DNA from: Caulobacterales bacterium 32-69-10
Lineage (GTDB): Bacteria; Pseudomonadota; Alphaproteobacteria; Caulobacterales; Caulobacteraceae
DNA length: 13,772 nucleotides
Assembly: GCA_002280485.1 (NCBI GenBank)
Contig: NCED01000039.1
Location: 24,659 to 38,430, forward strand
Reading direction: 5' to 3'
Part shown: positions 1 through 7,136 of the stretch, in pieces
Layout: the number at the start of each line of letters is the position of its first letter
How positions within the stretch are numbered: position 1 is the first letter of the stretch
Program-made: the position numbers and the translations under genes
The notes under the pieces: generated by a model
Told to the model about the DNA's origin: nothing
The model's input: only the letters and a program-made list of their open reading frames with translations
The model's database searches: none

Positions 1-1038
1 CTCGAAAACCGGGACCTTGTCCTCCTGCATGTCCTTGGAATAGGCCAGCGGCAGGCCCTTCATCACCACGGTCAGGCTGGTCAGGGCGCCGAGGATGCGG
101 CCGACCTTGGCGCGGGTCAGCTCGGCCGCGTCGGGGTTGCGCTTCTGAGGCATGATCGACGAGCCGGTGGTGAAGGCGTCGGTCAGCTTGACGAAGCCGA
201 ACTGGGGCGTGACCCAGATAACGATCTCCTCGGCCAGGCGCGACAGGTGCACGGCGCAGATCGAGGCGGCGGAGAGCGCCTCCAGGGCGAAGTCGCGGTC
301 GGAGACGCTGTCGAGGGAATTGGCCGTCGGGCAGTCGAAGCCCAGCGCCTGGGCGGTGGCGTGCCGGTCGATCGGGAAGGGCGAGCCGGCTAGGGCCGCG
401 GCGCCGAGCGGGCACTCGTTCATCCGGGCGCGGGCGTCGGCGAAGCGGCCGGCGTCGCGGCCGAACATCTCGACATAGGCCATCAGGTGGTGGCCGAAGG
501 TGACGGGCTGGGCCGGCTGCAGATGGGTGAAGCCCGGCATCAGGGTGTCGGCGTGCGCTTCGGCCTTGGCCAGCAGGGCCCGTTGCAGGGCCTCGATACG
601 GGCCGTCGCGTGCTCGCAGGCTTCGCGAACCCACATGCGGAAATCGAGCGCCACCTGGTCATTGCGCGAACGGGCGGTGTGCAGGCGTCCCGACGGCTCG
701 CCGATCAGCTCGGCCAGCCGCGCCTCCACGTTCATGTGGATGTCTTCGAACTCGTCACGGAACGGAAAGGTCCCGGCGGCGATCTCGGCCTCGATCCGGC
801 TCAGCCCATCCTGGATGGCGGCGGCGGCCTCGGGCGAGATGATCCCCTGCTGCAACAGCATGGCCGCATGGGCTTTCGACCCCGCCAGGTCGTGCGGCCA
901 CAGGCGCTTGTCGAAGCCGATCGACACATTGATGGCCTGCATCAGCTCGGCCGGCTTGGTCTCGAAGCGTCCACCCCATAAACTCTGGCCCTTGGCAGGC
1001 TGGCGGGCGGCGCCGGGCGGATCAGAGGCGTCGGACAT
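1..1038 (-). CDS. argH: Argininosuccinate lyase, 5' part (continues past the left edge)
   Basis: This enzyme splits argininosuccinate into arginine and fumarate, the last step of arginine synthesis in the cytoplasm. The minus strand gives 346 uninterrupted codons and runs off the window; family members are usually about 460 residues, so roughly a quarter (the C-terminal helical part) is missing. Seen directly: an N-terminal WGGRF motif at about residues 21-25, the [16 protein letters not shown] stretch in the first third, [15 protein letters not shown] in the middle, and the fumarase/aspartase-superfamily signature [11 protein letters not shown] at residues 292-302, which carries the catalytic serine loop. 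The ATG at 1036-1038 is the only ATG that precedes WGGRF in frame; the next methionine (ELMQAI) would cut into the conserved core. That start codon overlaps the start codon of the divergent thioredoxin gene. I see no good ribosome binding site in front of it, so a leaderless or very short-leader mRNA is possible (inference). Confidence 0.97.
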   Translation of the reverse strand, partial: MSDASDPPGAARQPAKGQSLWGGRFETKPAELMQAINVSIGFDKRLWPHDLAGSKAHAAMLLQQGIISPEAAAAIQDGLSRIEAEIAAGTFPFRDEFEDIHMNVEARLAELIGEPSGRLHTARSRNDQVALDFRMWVREACEHATARIEALQRALLAKAEAHADTLMPGFTHLQPAQPVTFGHHLMAYVEMFGRDAGRFADARARMNECPLGAAALAGSPFPIDRHATAQALGFDCPTANSLDSVSDRDFALEALSAASICAVHLSRLAEEIVIWVTPQFGFVKLTDAFTTGSSIMPQKRNPDAAELTRAKVGRILGALTSLTVVMKGLPLAYSKDMQEDKVPVFE

Positions 1039-1645
1039 GGCGGATGACTCGAATAAGGGCGTAGGCCGGGGACTGACCCTGGCGATCGTGGCCGCCGTCC
1101 TGGTGGGCGGCGCTGCGGTTCTATACGTCATGGCGGGCGCCGCATTCAAACCCGCAAGCTCCACCGGAATGAAAGCTGTGGCCACGGGCGCCATGGCCAA
1201 GCTGCAGGAGACCACGCCCACCCCCCCGCCGCCGGCGACCTTCGTGGACGCCGAGGGCAAGACCCTGCGAATCTCCGACCTCAAGGGCGAGGTTCTGGTG
1301 GTCAATCTGTGGGCCACCTGGTGCGGCCCCTGCGTCAAGGAGATGCCGACCCTCGCCGCCCTGCAGAAGGCCTATGAGGGCAAGCCGGTGAAGGTGGTGG
1401 CCATCAGCATCGACGCCGCCAAGGACACCGACAAGGCCAAGGCCTTCATCGCCACCCACGCCCCCCTCGCCTTCTACCAGGACTCCACCCTGGAGATTCC
1501 CTTCGCCTTCAAGCCGCCGGCGCCGGGCTTTCCCACCACCATCCTGTTCGACAAGGCGGGGCAGGAGCGCGCCCGCCTGTCCGGCGACGCCGATTGGTCG
1601 ACCCCGGAGGCCCGGGCCGTGATCGACCGTTTGCTGGCGAGCTAG
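1037..1645 (+). CDS. Membrane-anchored TlpA-type thioredoxin (thiol:disulfide oxidoreductase)
   Basis: Predicted 202-residue protein with one N-terminal membrane helix (about residues 12-34) and a periplasmic thioredoxin-like domain of the TlpA/ResA/DsbE (AhpC-TSA/redoxin) type. The active site WCGPC has its cysteines at residues 96 and 99, and a cis-proline occurs in GFPTT at P166, as expected of a working disulfide reductase. Family knowledge: such proteins reduce periplasmic disulfides, for example in cytochrome c or cytochrome oxidase copper-site maturation; the actual partner here cannot be told. A proline-rich linker (residues 61-66) separates anchor and domain. The ATG at 1037 is chosen because it keeps the membrane anchor and has an AGAGG-like ribosome binding site about 8 bases upstream, inside the first codons of argH on the other strand. 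The frame is open further upstream, but that part lies antisense to argH. The stop codon directly abuts the next gene, so the two are probably cotranscribed. Confidence 0.93.
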   Translation: MADDSNKGVGRGLTLAIVAAVLVGGAAVLYVMAGAAFKPASSTGMKAVATGAMAKLQETTPTPPPPATFVDAEGKTLRISDLKGEVLVVNLWATWCGPCVKEMPTLAALQKAYEGKPVKVVAISIDAAKDTDKAKAFIATHAPLAFYQDSTLEIPFAFKPPAPGFPTTILFDKAGQERARLSGDADWSTPEARAVIDRLLAS

Positions 1646-2401
1646 GTGTCAGGCCCCTGGGAGCCGCCACCGCCGCCCAGGCGGTCCGGCCGTCCCCGCC
1701 GGCTGGCGCTGGCCCTGCTGATCGCCGCCCTGCTGGGGCTGGGGATCTGGGCGCTGACGCTGCTGAACGGCGCGCGGGAGCTGTCCGGAGGAGAGTGGCT
1801 GAACGTCGCCTACGCCCTGGGCTTCTTCGCCCTGGTCTCGTCCACCCTGTTCGCCCGGCGGCTGCGGCTGGGCCAGGCGGTGCGCTACGCCCTGATCTGG
1901 CTGGCCATCGTGGCCGTGCTCCTGCTCGGCTTCACCTTCCGCGACGAGCTCGGCTTCGTCCGCCAGCGGGTGACCGCCGAGCTGGCCCCGTCGCAGCCCC
2001 TGGCCACCGGGCCGAGAGAGATGGCCGTGCTGCGCGAGGAGGACGGCCATTTCTACATCACAGGCACGGTGAACGGGACGGCGGTGCGCTTCATGGTCGA
2101 CACCGGCGCCACCGACATCGCGCTGAGCCCGGGAGACGCCCAGCGGATCGGGGTGGACCTGGCCTCGCTCGAATTCACCCGCAGCTTCGAGACCGCCAAC
2201 GGGGTCGGCCGCGGTGCGGCGTTCGTCGCCGACAGCGTGGCGGTCGGCCCGATCCGCCTCACCAACGTGCCGATGACGATCATCCAGACCCCGATGCGGG
2301 CGTCCCTGCTCGGCCTCAGCTACCTGCAGCAGCTGGATTCCTACGAGGTCCGCGGCCGGCGGCTCTATCTGCGCTGGAAGCCGGACCGCGTGAACGGCTA
2401 G
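1646..2401 (+). CDS. Membrane-anchored retropepsin-like aspartic protease (TIGR02281-type, clan AA)
   Basis: Predicted 251-residue protein. After a proline/arginine-rich start come three likely membrane helices (about 19-40, 53-70 and 80-97), then a single retropepsin-type domain. The active-site motif is VDTGATDIALS with the catalytic aspartate at D152. The partner hydrophobic motif LLGLSYLQ (221-228) sits near the C-terminus, where retroviral-type proteases have their second signature. With only one DTG the enzyme should act as a homodimer, as retropepsins do (family knowledge). It resembles the TIGR02281 'clan AA aspartic protease' family found widely in alphaproteobacteria; the substrate is unknown. 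The GTG start at 1646 follows the thioredoxin stop codon with no base between, which points to translational coupling. An ATG at 2023, just before the protease domain, would lose all three membrane segments and is less likely. Confidence 0.88.
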   Translation: MSGPWEPPPPPRRSGRPRRLALALLIAALLGLGIWALTLLNGARELSGGEWLNVAYALGFFALVSSTLFARRLRLGQAVRYALIWLAIVAVLLLGFTFRDELGFVRQRVTAELAPSQPLATGPREMAVLREEDGHFYITGTVNGTAVRFMVDTGATDIALSPGDAQRIGVDLASLEFTRSFETANGVGRGAAFVADSVAVGPIRLTNVPMTIIQTPMRASLLGLSYLQQLDSYEVRGRRLYLRWKPDRVNG

Positions 2402-2403
2402 CT

Positions 2404-2871
2404 TTATCGGCCCGCTTCTGGATCGGCGCGTTCGAGCGCAGCGGCGCAGCGGCGCAGCAGATCGCCGAGAAGACGCGCCTCTTCCCCGGACAATCCCGAC
2501 AGCATCTGGCGCTCCACCGTGTCGGCGGCGATCGTTCCGGCCTCCACCACCCTGCGCCCGGCTTGCGTCAGCTCCGTCATGATGATCCGGCCATGGTCTG
2601 GGTGAGGGCTGCGCACGATCAGGCCGGCGCGCTCCAGGTTCACCAGAATGCCCTGCATCGATTGCGGCGTGACGAACGCCGTCCGCGCCAGGGACGCGTT
2701 CGAAATCTGCGCATTGGCGGCGATCGCCAACAGGGCGGCGTTCTGGGGTGCGGTCACGCCGATCGCCGACAGCTCCGCATCAAGGCGCTGCCGCAGCAGA
2801 TGCTGGGTGATCTTCAGCTGATAGCCGACCCATACGGCATCGCCGCGCCCATCGATCCCGGCCGTTGACAT
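2404..2871 (-). CDS. MarR-family transcriptional regulator
   Basis: Predicted 155-residue winged-helix repressor. Residues about 15-35 and 105-150 form the dimerisation helices. The DNA-binding part includes a recognition region around SLARTAFVTPQSMQGILVNLERAGLI (residues 60-85) and a wing ending in PHPDHGRIIMTELT (89-102), close to the classic MarR DxRxxxxxLT pattern. The only cysteine (C142) is near the C-terminus, so it is not an OhrR-type peroxide sensor with an N-terminal reactive cysteine. The ATG at 2869-2871 is the first start that precedes the domain. Although the frame continues upstream antisense to the neighbouring gene, the start codon already touches the first operator palindrome. 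The gene is divergent from a VOC-fold gene and two palindromes fill the gap, so autorepression together with control of that neighbour is the simplest reading (inference). Ligand unknown. Confidence 0.93.
   Translation of the reverse strand: MSTAGIDGRGDAVWVGYQLKITQHLLRQRLDAELSAIGVTAPQNAALLAIAANAQISNASLARTAFVTPQSMQGILVNLERAGLIVRSPHPDHGRIIMTELTQAGRRVVEAGTIAADTVERQMLSGLSGEEARLLGDLLRRCAAALERADPEAGR
2865..2870 (+). promoter_or_regulatory. Candidate -35 box of the VOC gene promoter
   Basis: A perfect TTGACA hexamer lies 56 bases before the VOC start codon. An AT-rich run (TATAAATATA, 2885-2894) follows, from which a weak -10 can be drawn at about 16 bases (TAAATA, 2887-2892). Operator 1 fills the spacer and operator 2 covers the likely transcription start, so a bound repressor would block RNA polymerase. 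The -35 match is seen; the choice of -10 is inference. Confidence 0.5.
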
Positions 2872-2887
2872 ATCAGGAACCTGATAT
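2870..2887. promoter_or_regulatory. MarR operator 1 (perfect palindrome)
   Basis: ATATCAGG-AA-CCTGATAT, a perfect 8+2+8 inverted repeat. It overlaps the first bases of the marR start codon on the minus strand and sits between the candidate -35 and -10 of the VOC promoter. Its size and AT-rich ends are typical of MarR dimer sites. It repeats almost exactly 20 bases further on. Confidence 0.8.
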
Positions 2888-2889
2888 AA

Positions 2890-2907
2890 ATATAAGGACC
2901 CTGATAT
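2890..2907. promoter_or_regulatory. MarR operator 2 (near-perfect palindrome)
   Basis: ATATAAGG-AC-CCTGATAT has the same 8+2+8 architecture as operator 1, with one changed base in the left arm. Its start is 20 bases from that of operator 1, about two helical turns, which would put two repressor dimers on the same face of the DNA. It ends 18 bases before the VOC start codon. Confidence 0.75.
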
Positions 2908-2925
2908 TACGCACGGAACGCAGCC

Positions 2926-3294
2926 ATGACAATGCCGATCGGCCCCGACTTCATCGCGCTGCAGGTGCGTGATCTGACCGCATCCGCCCGCTTCTACGCC
3001 GACGTGTTCGGCTTCGAGGCGCAAGAGCGCAGTCCGCCTGGGGCGGTCGTGCTGAAGACGCGGCCGATCCCCCTGGCGCTGCGCGAGCCGCTGCGACCCC
3101 TTCCGCAAACCGGCCCGCTCGGCGTCGGCCTCGCCCTGTGGATCGCCTGCAGTGACGCGGACGCGCTCCACGCCCTGATCGTCGATCGGGGCGGCGTCAT
3201 TCTCAGCCCGCCGGCGGACAGCCCGTTCGGGCGCTTCTTCGTCGCCGCCGATCCCGATGGCTACGCCATCACCTTCCATACCGGTGCGGCCTAG
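2926..3294 (+). CDS. VOC-superfamily (glyoxalase/bleomycin-resistance fold) protein
   Basis: Predicted 122-residue single-domain protein with the two beta-alpha-beta-beta-beta halves of the vicinal oxygen chelate fold. The first half opens with DFIALQVRDLTASARFYADVFGF (residues 8-30) and the second ends with the hallmark AADPDGYAITF (107-117). The metal-binding positions look lost: the residue aligned with the usual first histidine is F9, and the acid that normally follows DPDGYxxI is T116. It may therefore bind a ligand, as bleomycin-resistance proteins do, rather than be a metal-dependent glyoxalase or dioxygenase (inference by eye alignment). The ATG at 2926 has a GGAA ribosome binding site 7 bases upstream; the ATG two codons later is an alternative. 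The gene is divergent from marR and shares its operators, so it is probably induced when the MarR ligand is present. Confidence 0.88.
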   Translation: MTMPIGPDFIALQVRDLTASARFYADVFGFEAQERSPPGAVVLKTRPIPLALREPLRPLPQTGPLGVGLALWIACSDADALHALIVDRGGVILSPPADSPFGRFFVAADPDGYAITFHTGAA

Positions 3295-3314
3295 CCGCCG
3301 GCTTCGCCCAGCCC

Positions 3315-4183
3315 CTAGCCCGGCGGCACGGTGATCGTCGCGCCCTGGGCCTTCAGCCGGTCGAGCACGCCATTGGGGCGCAGCAGGAAGTTCATGTCGA
3401 CGATGGCCACCGCCTTGCCCGGCCTGGCCAGGGCCGCGGCTATGGCCCGGGTGGAATCTTCGGTGCCGCGCTCGACCACCGCCACATTCGGCACCTGCTG
3501 CAGGCAGCGCTCGAGGGGCGATGGCGGGTAGCCGGCACGCACCGCCTTGAGGTCGCCGGCGGCCCAGGCGGCGGCCACCGCGCGGGACTGGTCGTTCTCC
3601 CACTGCACCTGGTCCACCGCGTCCTGCAGGCAGGCCAGGCTCTCGGCCTGGCTCATCGGGCTGGCGGTCTTGATCACCGAGGCGACCTTGTACTCCGCGA
3701 CGGGGCGGACCGGCACCCGGTGCGCCTTGGCCAGTTTCAGCACCGTCGAGTCGGGCTTGGCGGCCGACAGGCCCGCCGCTTCGCGATAGTCGCCCACCAG
3801 CATGAAGGCCGCCACATAGGGCTTGAGCCGGCCATAGCGTCCGGCGTCCTGCCGGGCGGCGGTCCGGGCGCCGACGAACTGATCGCGCAGCTGCGGCGGC
3901 AGGGTCTCTTCCAGGGGCTTGTCCTGACGCGCGCCGCCGCCGCCGACCTTGAAGCGGATCATGTCGACCAAGCCTATGCTGAACTTGGGCTGGACCAGCA
4001 GGAATCGCCCTTGGTCACCTTCCACAGGGCGGGCCCCGGCGGCTGGGCCACGACCTCCAGCGCCTCGACCACCGGGCTGCCGAGATCGACGCTGGCGGTG
4101 GGCGCCGCGAGGGTCACAGGCGCCTCCTGGGCGGAGGCCGAACCCACTGCAGCTAGAAGCATGGCGACGCCAAGGATGCGCAT
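3315..4183 (-). pseudogene. TraB/GumN-family protein, broken by an internal deletion/frameshift
   Basis: Two overlapping minus-strand frames together spell one protein. The first starts with ATG at 4183 and encodes a signal peptide (MRILG...GSASA, cut after about residue 18), then PPGPALWKVTKGDS, the usual opening of the mature TraB/GumN domain; it then goes out of frame and stops at 3974. The second frame resumes at once with FLLVQPKFSIGLVDMIRF (from about 4004 downward) and runs to the stop at 3315, ending with AIVDMNFLLRPNGVLDRLKAQGATI, the typical family C-terminus. The joined product would be about 290 residues. The strand that should follow ALWKVTKGDS, carrying the conserved G-T region, is absent. 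This indicates loss of a segment not divisible by three near 4000, rather than a single-base error. Function of the family is poorly known (some members are haem-binding or metalloprotease-like, usually secreted or membrane-attached). An assembly or base-calling fault remains possible. Confidence 0.75.
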
Positions 4184-4237
4184 GATGAGATCTTTACACC
4201 CGATCGAGCGAGAAGTGATGCGCTGCGGTCGTGCGTG

Positions 4238-4346
4238 CTTCGAGACGCGCAAGGCTTTCGCCTCGCGCTCCTCAGCATGACGAGCTTTGCAGCCCACACA
4301 CCTTCGTCATCCTGAGGAGCCCGAGCGGAGCTTGGGCGTCTCGAAG
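4238..4346. repeat. Long imperfect inverted repeat, probably a dispersed palindromic element
   Basis: The arms are about 45 bases with a 20-base loop (4284-4303). Perfectly paired blocks are CTTCGAGACGC (4238-4248) with GCGTCTCGAAG (4336-4346), GCTCCTCAG (4267-4275) with CTGAGGAGC (4312-4320), and ATGACGA (4277-4283) with TCGTCAT (4304-4310). The phrase TCATCCTGAGGAGC...GCGTCTCGAAGGA matches, from memory, a short mobile-looking repeat found in many copies between genes in Caulobacterales and some other alphaproteobacteria. It fills most of the 189-base gap between hbd and the TraB/GumN remnant. As RNA it would fold strongly and might stop or stabilise hbd transcripts (inference); no T-tract follows. 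Confidence 0.75.
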
Positions 4347-4372
4347 GACGCAGAACAGAGGCGCAGTCCCCG

Positions 4373-5251
4373 TTACCGCGTGGGGACCGGAACCTCGCCG
4401 CGATAGTCATAGAAGCCGCGGCCCGTCTTCTTGCCCAGCCAGCCGGCCTCCACGTATTTCACCAGCAGCGGACAGGGCCGGTATTTGGAATCCGACAGGC
4501 CTTCGTAGAGCACGTTCATGATGGCCAGCACCGTGTCCAGCCCGATGAAGTCGCCCAACTCCAGCGGCCCCATCGGGTGGTTGGCGCCGAGCTTCAGGGC
4601 CGTGTCGATGGCCTCCACCGTGCCCACCCCCTCATACAGGGTGTAGACCGCCTCGTTGATCATCGGCACCAGGATGCGGTTGACGATGAAGGCGGGGAAA
4701 TCCTCGGCGTTGGCCGTGGTCTTGCCCAGCGACTGGGCGAACTGGCGGGCGGCCTCGTAGGTCGGGACCGAGGTGCCGATGCCGCGGATGATCTCCACCA
4801 GCTTCATGACCGGCACGGGGTTCATGAAATGCAGGCCGATGAAGCGGTCCGGCCGGTCGGTGACCGAGGCCAGGCGGGTGATCGAGATGGACGAGGTGTT
4901 GGAGGCGAGCAGGCAGGTCTCGTTCAGGTGCGGCACGAGTTCGCGGAAGATCGCCTTCTTGATCTCCTCGTTCTCGGTCGCGGCCTCGATGACCAGGTCC
5001 GCCTCGCCCAGGCCCTCGGCGCCGCCGGCGGGTCCGATTCGGGCGATGGCCGCATCCACCTCGGCCTGCGACAGGGTCCCCTTGGCGACCTGCCGGCCCA
5101 TGTTGCGGCGGACCAGGTCGATCGCTTCGTTGATCCGGTCGGCGGAAACGTCGTGGAACAGGATCTTGTAGCCCGCCGCCGAACAGACGTGGGCGATCCC
5201 CGCGCCCATCTGGCCGGCCCCGACAATGCCGACGGTCTTGATATCAGTCAT
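4373..5251 (-). CDS. hbd: 3-hydroxybutyryl-CoA (3-hydroxyacyl-CoA) dehydrogenase
   Basis: Predicted 292-residue cytoplasmic enzyme, full length for the short monofunctional family, that oxidises (S)-3-hydroxyacyl-CoA to 3-ketoacyl-CoA with NAD(P). An N-terminal Rossmann fold opens with GAGQMG at residues 11-16. The catalytic set is intact when counted against the human enzyme: S120, H141 (in GLHFMNPVPVMKLVEII), E153 and N191. The C-terminal helical dimer domain carries NHPMGPLELGDFIGLD (224-239) and ends in KKTGRGFYDY. The ATG at 5249-5251 has an AAAGG-type ribosome binding site about 10 bases upstream. It lies 129 bases downstream of etfA on the same strand. With the etf genes it suggests short-chain fatty acid oxidation or butyryl/crotonyl-CoA metabolism, possibly linked to polyhydroxybutyrate turnover. 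The strong hairpin in the gap may make it partly independent of etfBA. Confidence 0.95.
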   Translation of the reverse strand: MTDIKTVGIVGAGQMGAGIAHVCSAAGYKILFHDVSADRINEAIDLVRRNMGRQVAKGTLSQAEVDAAIARIGPAGGAEGLGEADLVIEAATENEEIKKAIFRELVPHLNETCLLASNTSSISITRLASVTDRPDRFIGLHFMNPVPVMKLVEIIRGIGTSVPTYEAARQFAQSLGKTTANAEDFPAFIVNRILVPMINEAVYTLYEGVGTVEAIDTALKLGANHPMGPLELGDFIGLDTVLAIMNVLYEGLSDSKYRPCPLLVKYVEAGWLGKKTGRGFYDYRGEVPVPTR

Positions 5252-5350
5252 GCTCGCAGCGCCTTTCCGGCTTTAGCGACCCCCAATTGACGCATGTTTC
5301 TAACACGACACGAGGCGTCGCGGAAAAGTCTTTGCTGCGATGCAACGCAA

Positions 5351-5377
5351 GGCGCCGGCCGCAGGCGCGGCGGCGCC
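5351..5377 (-). terminator. GC-rich hairpin just after etfA (possible terminator or processing stem)
   Basis: GGCGCC-G-GCCGC / AGGC loop / GCGGC-GGCGCC: an 11-base-pair all-GC stem with one bulged base and a 4-base loop, beginning 3 bases after the etfA stop codon in the direction of transcription. The bases after it on the minus strand (TTGCGTTGC) are not a real U-tract, so a classic intrinsic terminator is not proven. It could also shield the etfBA message from decay or reduce read-through into hbd. Confidence 0.45.
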
Positions 5378-5380
5378 GGC

Positions 5381-6313
5381 CTAGCCCAGGGCGCGCATCA
5401 GTTCGGGGATGGCCGTCTTGTAGTCCGCCACCAGGCCGTAGTCGGCGATCTGAAAGATCGGCGCCTCCGGATCCTTGTTGATGGCGACGATGACCTTGCT
5501 GTCCTTCATCCCGGCCAGGTGCTGGATGGCGCCAGAGATGCCGATGGCGATGTAGAGGTCCGGCGCCACCACCTTGCCGGTCTGGCCGACCTGGTAGTCG
5601 TTGGGGGCGTAGCCGGCGTCCACCGCCGCGCGGGAGGCGCCGATGGCCGCCCCCAGCTTGTCGGCCAGGGGCTCGAGCACCCCGTTGAACTCCTCGGCCG
5701 ACCCCAGGGCCCGGCCGCCGGACACCACGATCCTGGCCGCCCCCAGCTCGGGGCGGTCCGAGGCCGTGACGGCCTCCGAGACGAAGCGGGCGTGGGCCTG
5801 GACCGTCGGTGCGGCCACGGTCTCGACCGGCGCCGAACCGCCATCGGCGGCGGCCTTGAAGGCGGTCGGCCTCACCGTGATCACCTTCTTGGCCTCCGAG
5901 GAAGACACCGTCTCCAGGGCGTTGCCGGCGTAGATGGGGCGCACGAAGGTCGAGCCGTCGACCACTTCGATCACGTCGGAGATCTGGCTGACGTCCAGCT
6001 TGGCGGCGATGCGCGGGGCGACGTTCTTGCCGACCGAGGTGGCGGGGGTGAGGAAGGCGTCGTAGCCGTCCATCAGGGGAACCACGGCGGCGGCCGCCGC
6101 CTCGGCCAGCATGGCCTTCAGCTCGGGCCCTTCCATCAGGAGCACCTTGCGGACGCCCGCGATCTGGGCGGCGGCGTCGGCCACCGCCTTGGCGCCCTCG
6201 CCCAGCACGAGGACGTCGACATCGGTGGACAGGATCTGGGCGGCCGTCACCGTCTTGGCGGTGGTGTCGCGCAGGTGGGCGTTGTCGTGGTCGGCGAGGA
6301 CAAGGACGGCCAT
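5381..6313 (-). CDS. etfA: Electron transfer flavoprotein, alpha subunit
   Basis: Predicted 310-residue subunit that binds FAD and, with EtfB, carries electrons from acyl-CoA dehydrogenases to ETF:ubiquinone oxidoreductase. Seen: the N-terminal ETF domain ([11 protein letters not shown]...), then the C-terminal FAD domain with SGGRALGS (about 198-204), the stretch [16 protein letters not shown] (234-249) and the alpha-subunit signature [17 protein letters not shown]...[10 protein letters not shown] (about 253-287). Length is normal. The ATG at 6311-6313 lies 2 bases after the etfB stop codon (TGA-AG-ATG), so the pair is translationally coupled, as expected for a 1:1 heterodimer. A hairpin follows the stop codon directly. 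Confidence 0.97.
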   Translation of the reverse strand: MAVLVLADHDNAHLRDTTAKTVTAAQILSTDVDVLVLGEGAKAVADAAAQIAGVRKVLLMEGPELKAMLAEAAAAAVVPLMDGYDAFLTPATSVGKNVAPRIAAKLDVSQISDVIEVVDGSTFVRPIYAGNALETVSSSEAKKVITVRPTAFKAAADGGSAPVETVAAPTVQAHARFVSEAVTASDRPELGAARIVVSGGRALGSAEEFNGVLEPLADKLGAAIGASRAAVDAGYAPNDYQVGQTGKVVAPDLYIAIGISGAIQHLAGMKDSKVIVAINKDPEAPIFQIADYGLVADYKTAIPELMRALG

Positions 6314-6315
6314 CT

Positions 6316-7068
6316 TCAGAGCACCCCGGCTTCGTTCTTCAGCTTCATGACCAGATCGGCGGCGGTCTCGACCTTGACCCCGCCCCCGCGCTTGGGCGGC
6401 TCGGTGACCTTGAGCACCGTCAACCGCGGCGCGATATCGACCCCATAGTCGGCGGCCGCCTTGACCTCGATCGGCTTCTTCTTGGCCTTCATGATGTTGG
6501 GCAAGGAGGCGTAGCGCGGCTCGTTCAGGCGCAGGTCGGCGGTGACCACCGCCGGCAGGTCGACCTCGATGGTTTGCAGGCCGCCGTCCACCTCGCGGGT
6601 GACTTTCGCGCTCGCCTCGCCGTTCAGCTCCACCGCGGAGGCGAAGGTCGCCTGCGGCCAGTCGAGCAGGGCGGCCAGCATCTGGCCCACCGCGTTGTTG
6701 TCGCCATCGATCGCCTGCTTGCCCATCAGGACCAGCTTGGGCTGCTCCTCGCCGACCACCGCCTGCAGCAGCTTGGCGACGGCCAGGGGCTCGAGGTCCT
6801 GGTCGGTCTGCAGCAGCAGGCCCCGGTCGGCGCCCATGGCCAGGGCGGTGCGGATGGTGTCCTGGGCCTGGGCCGGGCCGATGGATACGACCACCACCTC
6901 GGTGGCGACGCCCTTTTCGCGCAGGCGCACGGCCTCCTCGACGGCGATCTCGTCGAAGGGGTTCATCGACATCTTCACATTGGCGAGGTCGACGCCGGTC
7001 TGGTCCGACTTCACCCGGACCTTCACATTGTAGTCGATCACCCGCTTGACCGGGACCAGCACCTTCAT
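6316..7068 (-). CDS. etfB: Electron transfer flavoprotein, beta subunit
   Basis: Predicted 250-residue subunit, full length, that holds AMP structurally and contacts partner dehydrogenases. The N-terminus [19 protein letters not shown] is typical of the alphaproteobacterial/mitochondrial type. The AMP-site loop [10 protein letters not shown] is at 116-125 and the beta-subunit signature runs through [24 protein letters not shown] (175-198), which contains the recognition-loop leucine and lysines. The ATG at 7066-7068 has a GGAG ribosome binding site 4-8 bases upstream. It is the first gene of the etfB-etfA pair and is divergent from a small membrane-protein gene, so its promoter must lie in the 68-base gap 7069-7136 or inside that neighbour; I could not pick convincing promoter boxes there. 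Confidence 0.97.
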   Translation of the reverse strand: MKVLVPVKRVIDYNVKVRVKSDQTGVDLANVKMSMNPFDEIAVEEAVRLREKGVATEVVVVSIGPAQAQDTIRTALAMGADRGLLLQTDQDLEPLAVAKLLQAVVGEEQPKLVLMGKQAIDGDNNAVGQMLAALLDWPQATFASAVELNGEASAKVTREVDGGLQTIEVDLPAVVTADLRLNEPRYASLPNIMKAKKKPIEVKAAADYGVDIAPRLTVLKVTEPPKRGGGVKVETAADLVMKLKNEAGVL

Positions 7069-7136
7069 GGGGACTCCGTGTGGCGTATCCGCGCGCGGTC
7101 TTGCCGCGTCCGTTCGTCGAACCCATAAAGGAGCCC

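Noticed and set aside
500..1036. A long N-terminal extension of the thioredoxin protein, open in frame from 500
   Set aside because: It is antisense to well-conserved argH codons and places the membrane anchor in mid-protein; high-GC shadow frames are often open.
1594..2868. A 424-residue plus-strand frame across the protease and marR genes
   Set aside because: It is arginine/proline-rich shadow sequence overlapping two clear genes in other frames, with no recognisable domain.
2872..3603. An extended MarR protein starting far upstream (3603)
   Set aside because: It would be antisense to the VOC gene and cover both operators; the normal-length MarR begins at 2871.
4184..4372. A small gene in the hbd-TraB gap
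   Set aside because: The open frames here consist of the inverted repeat and lack a ribosome binding site; a repeat explains the sequence better.
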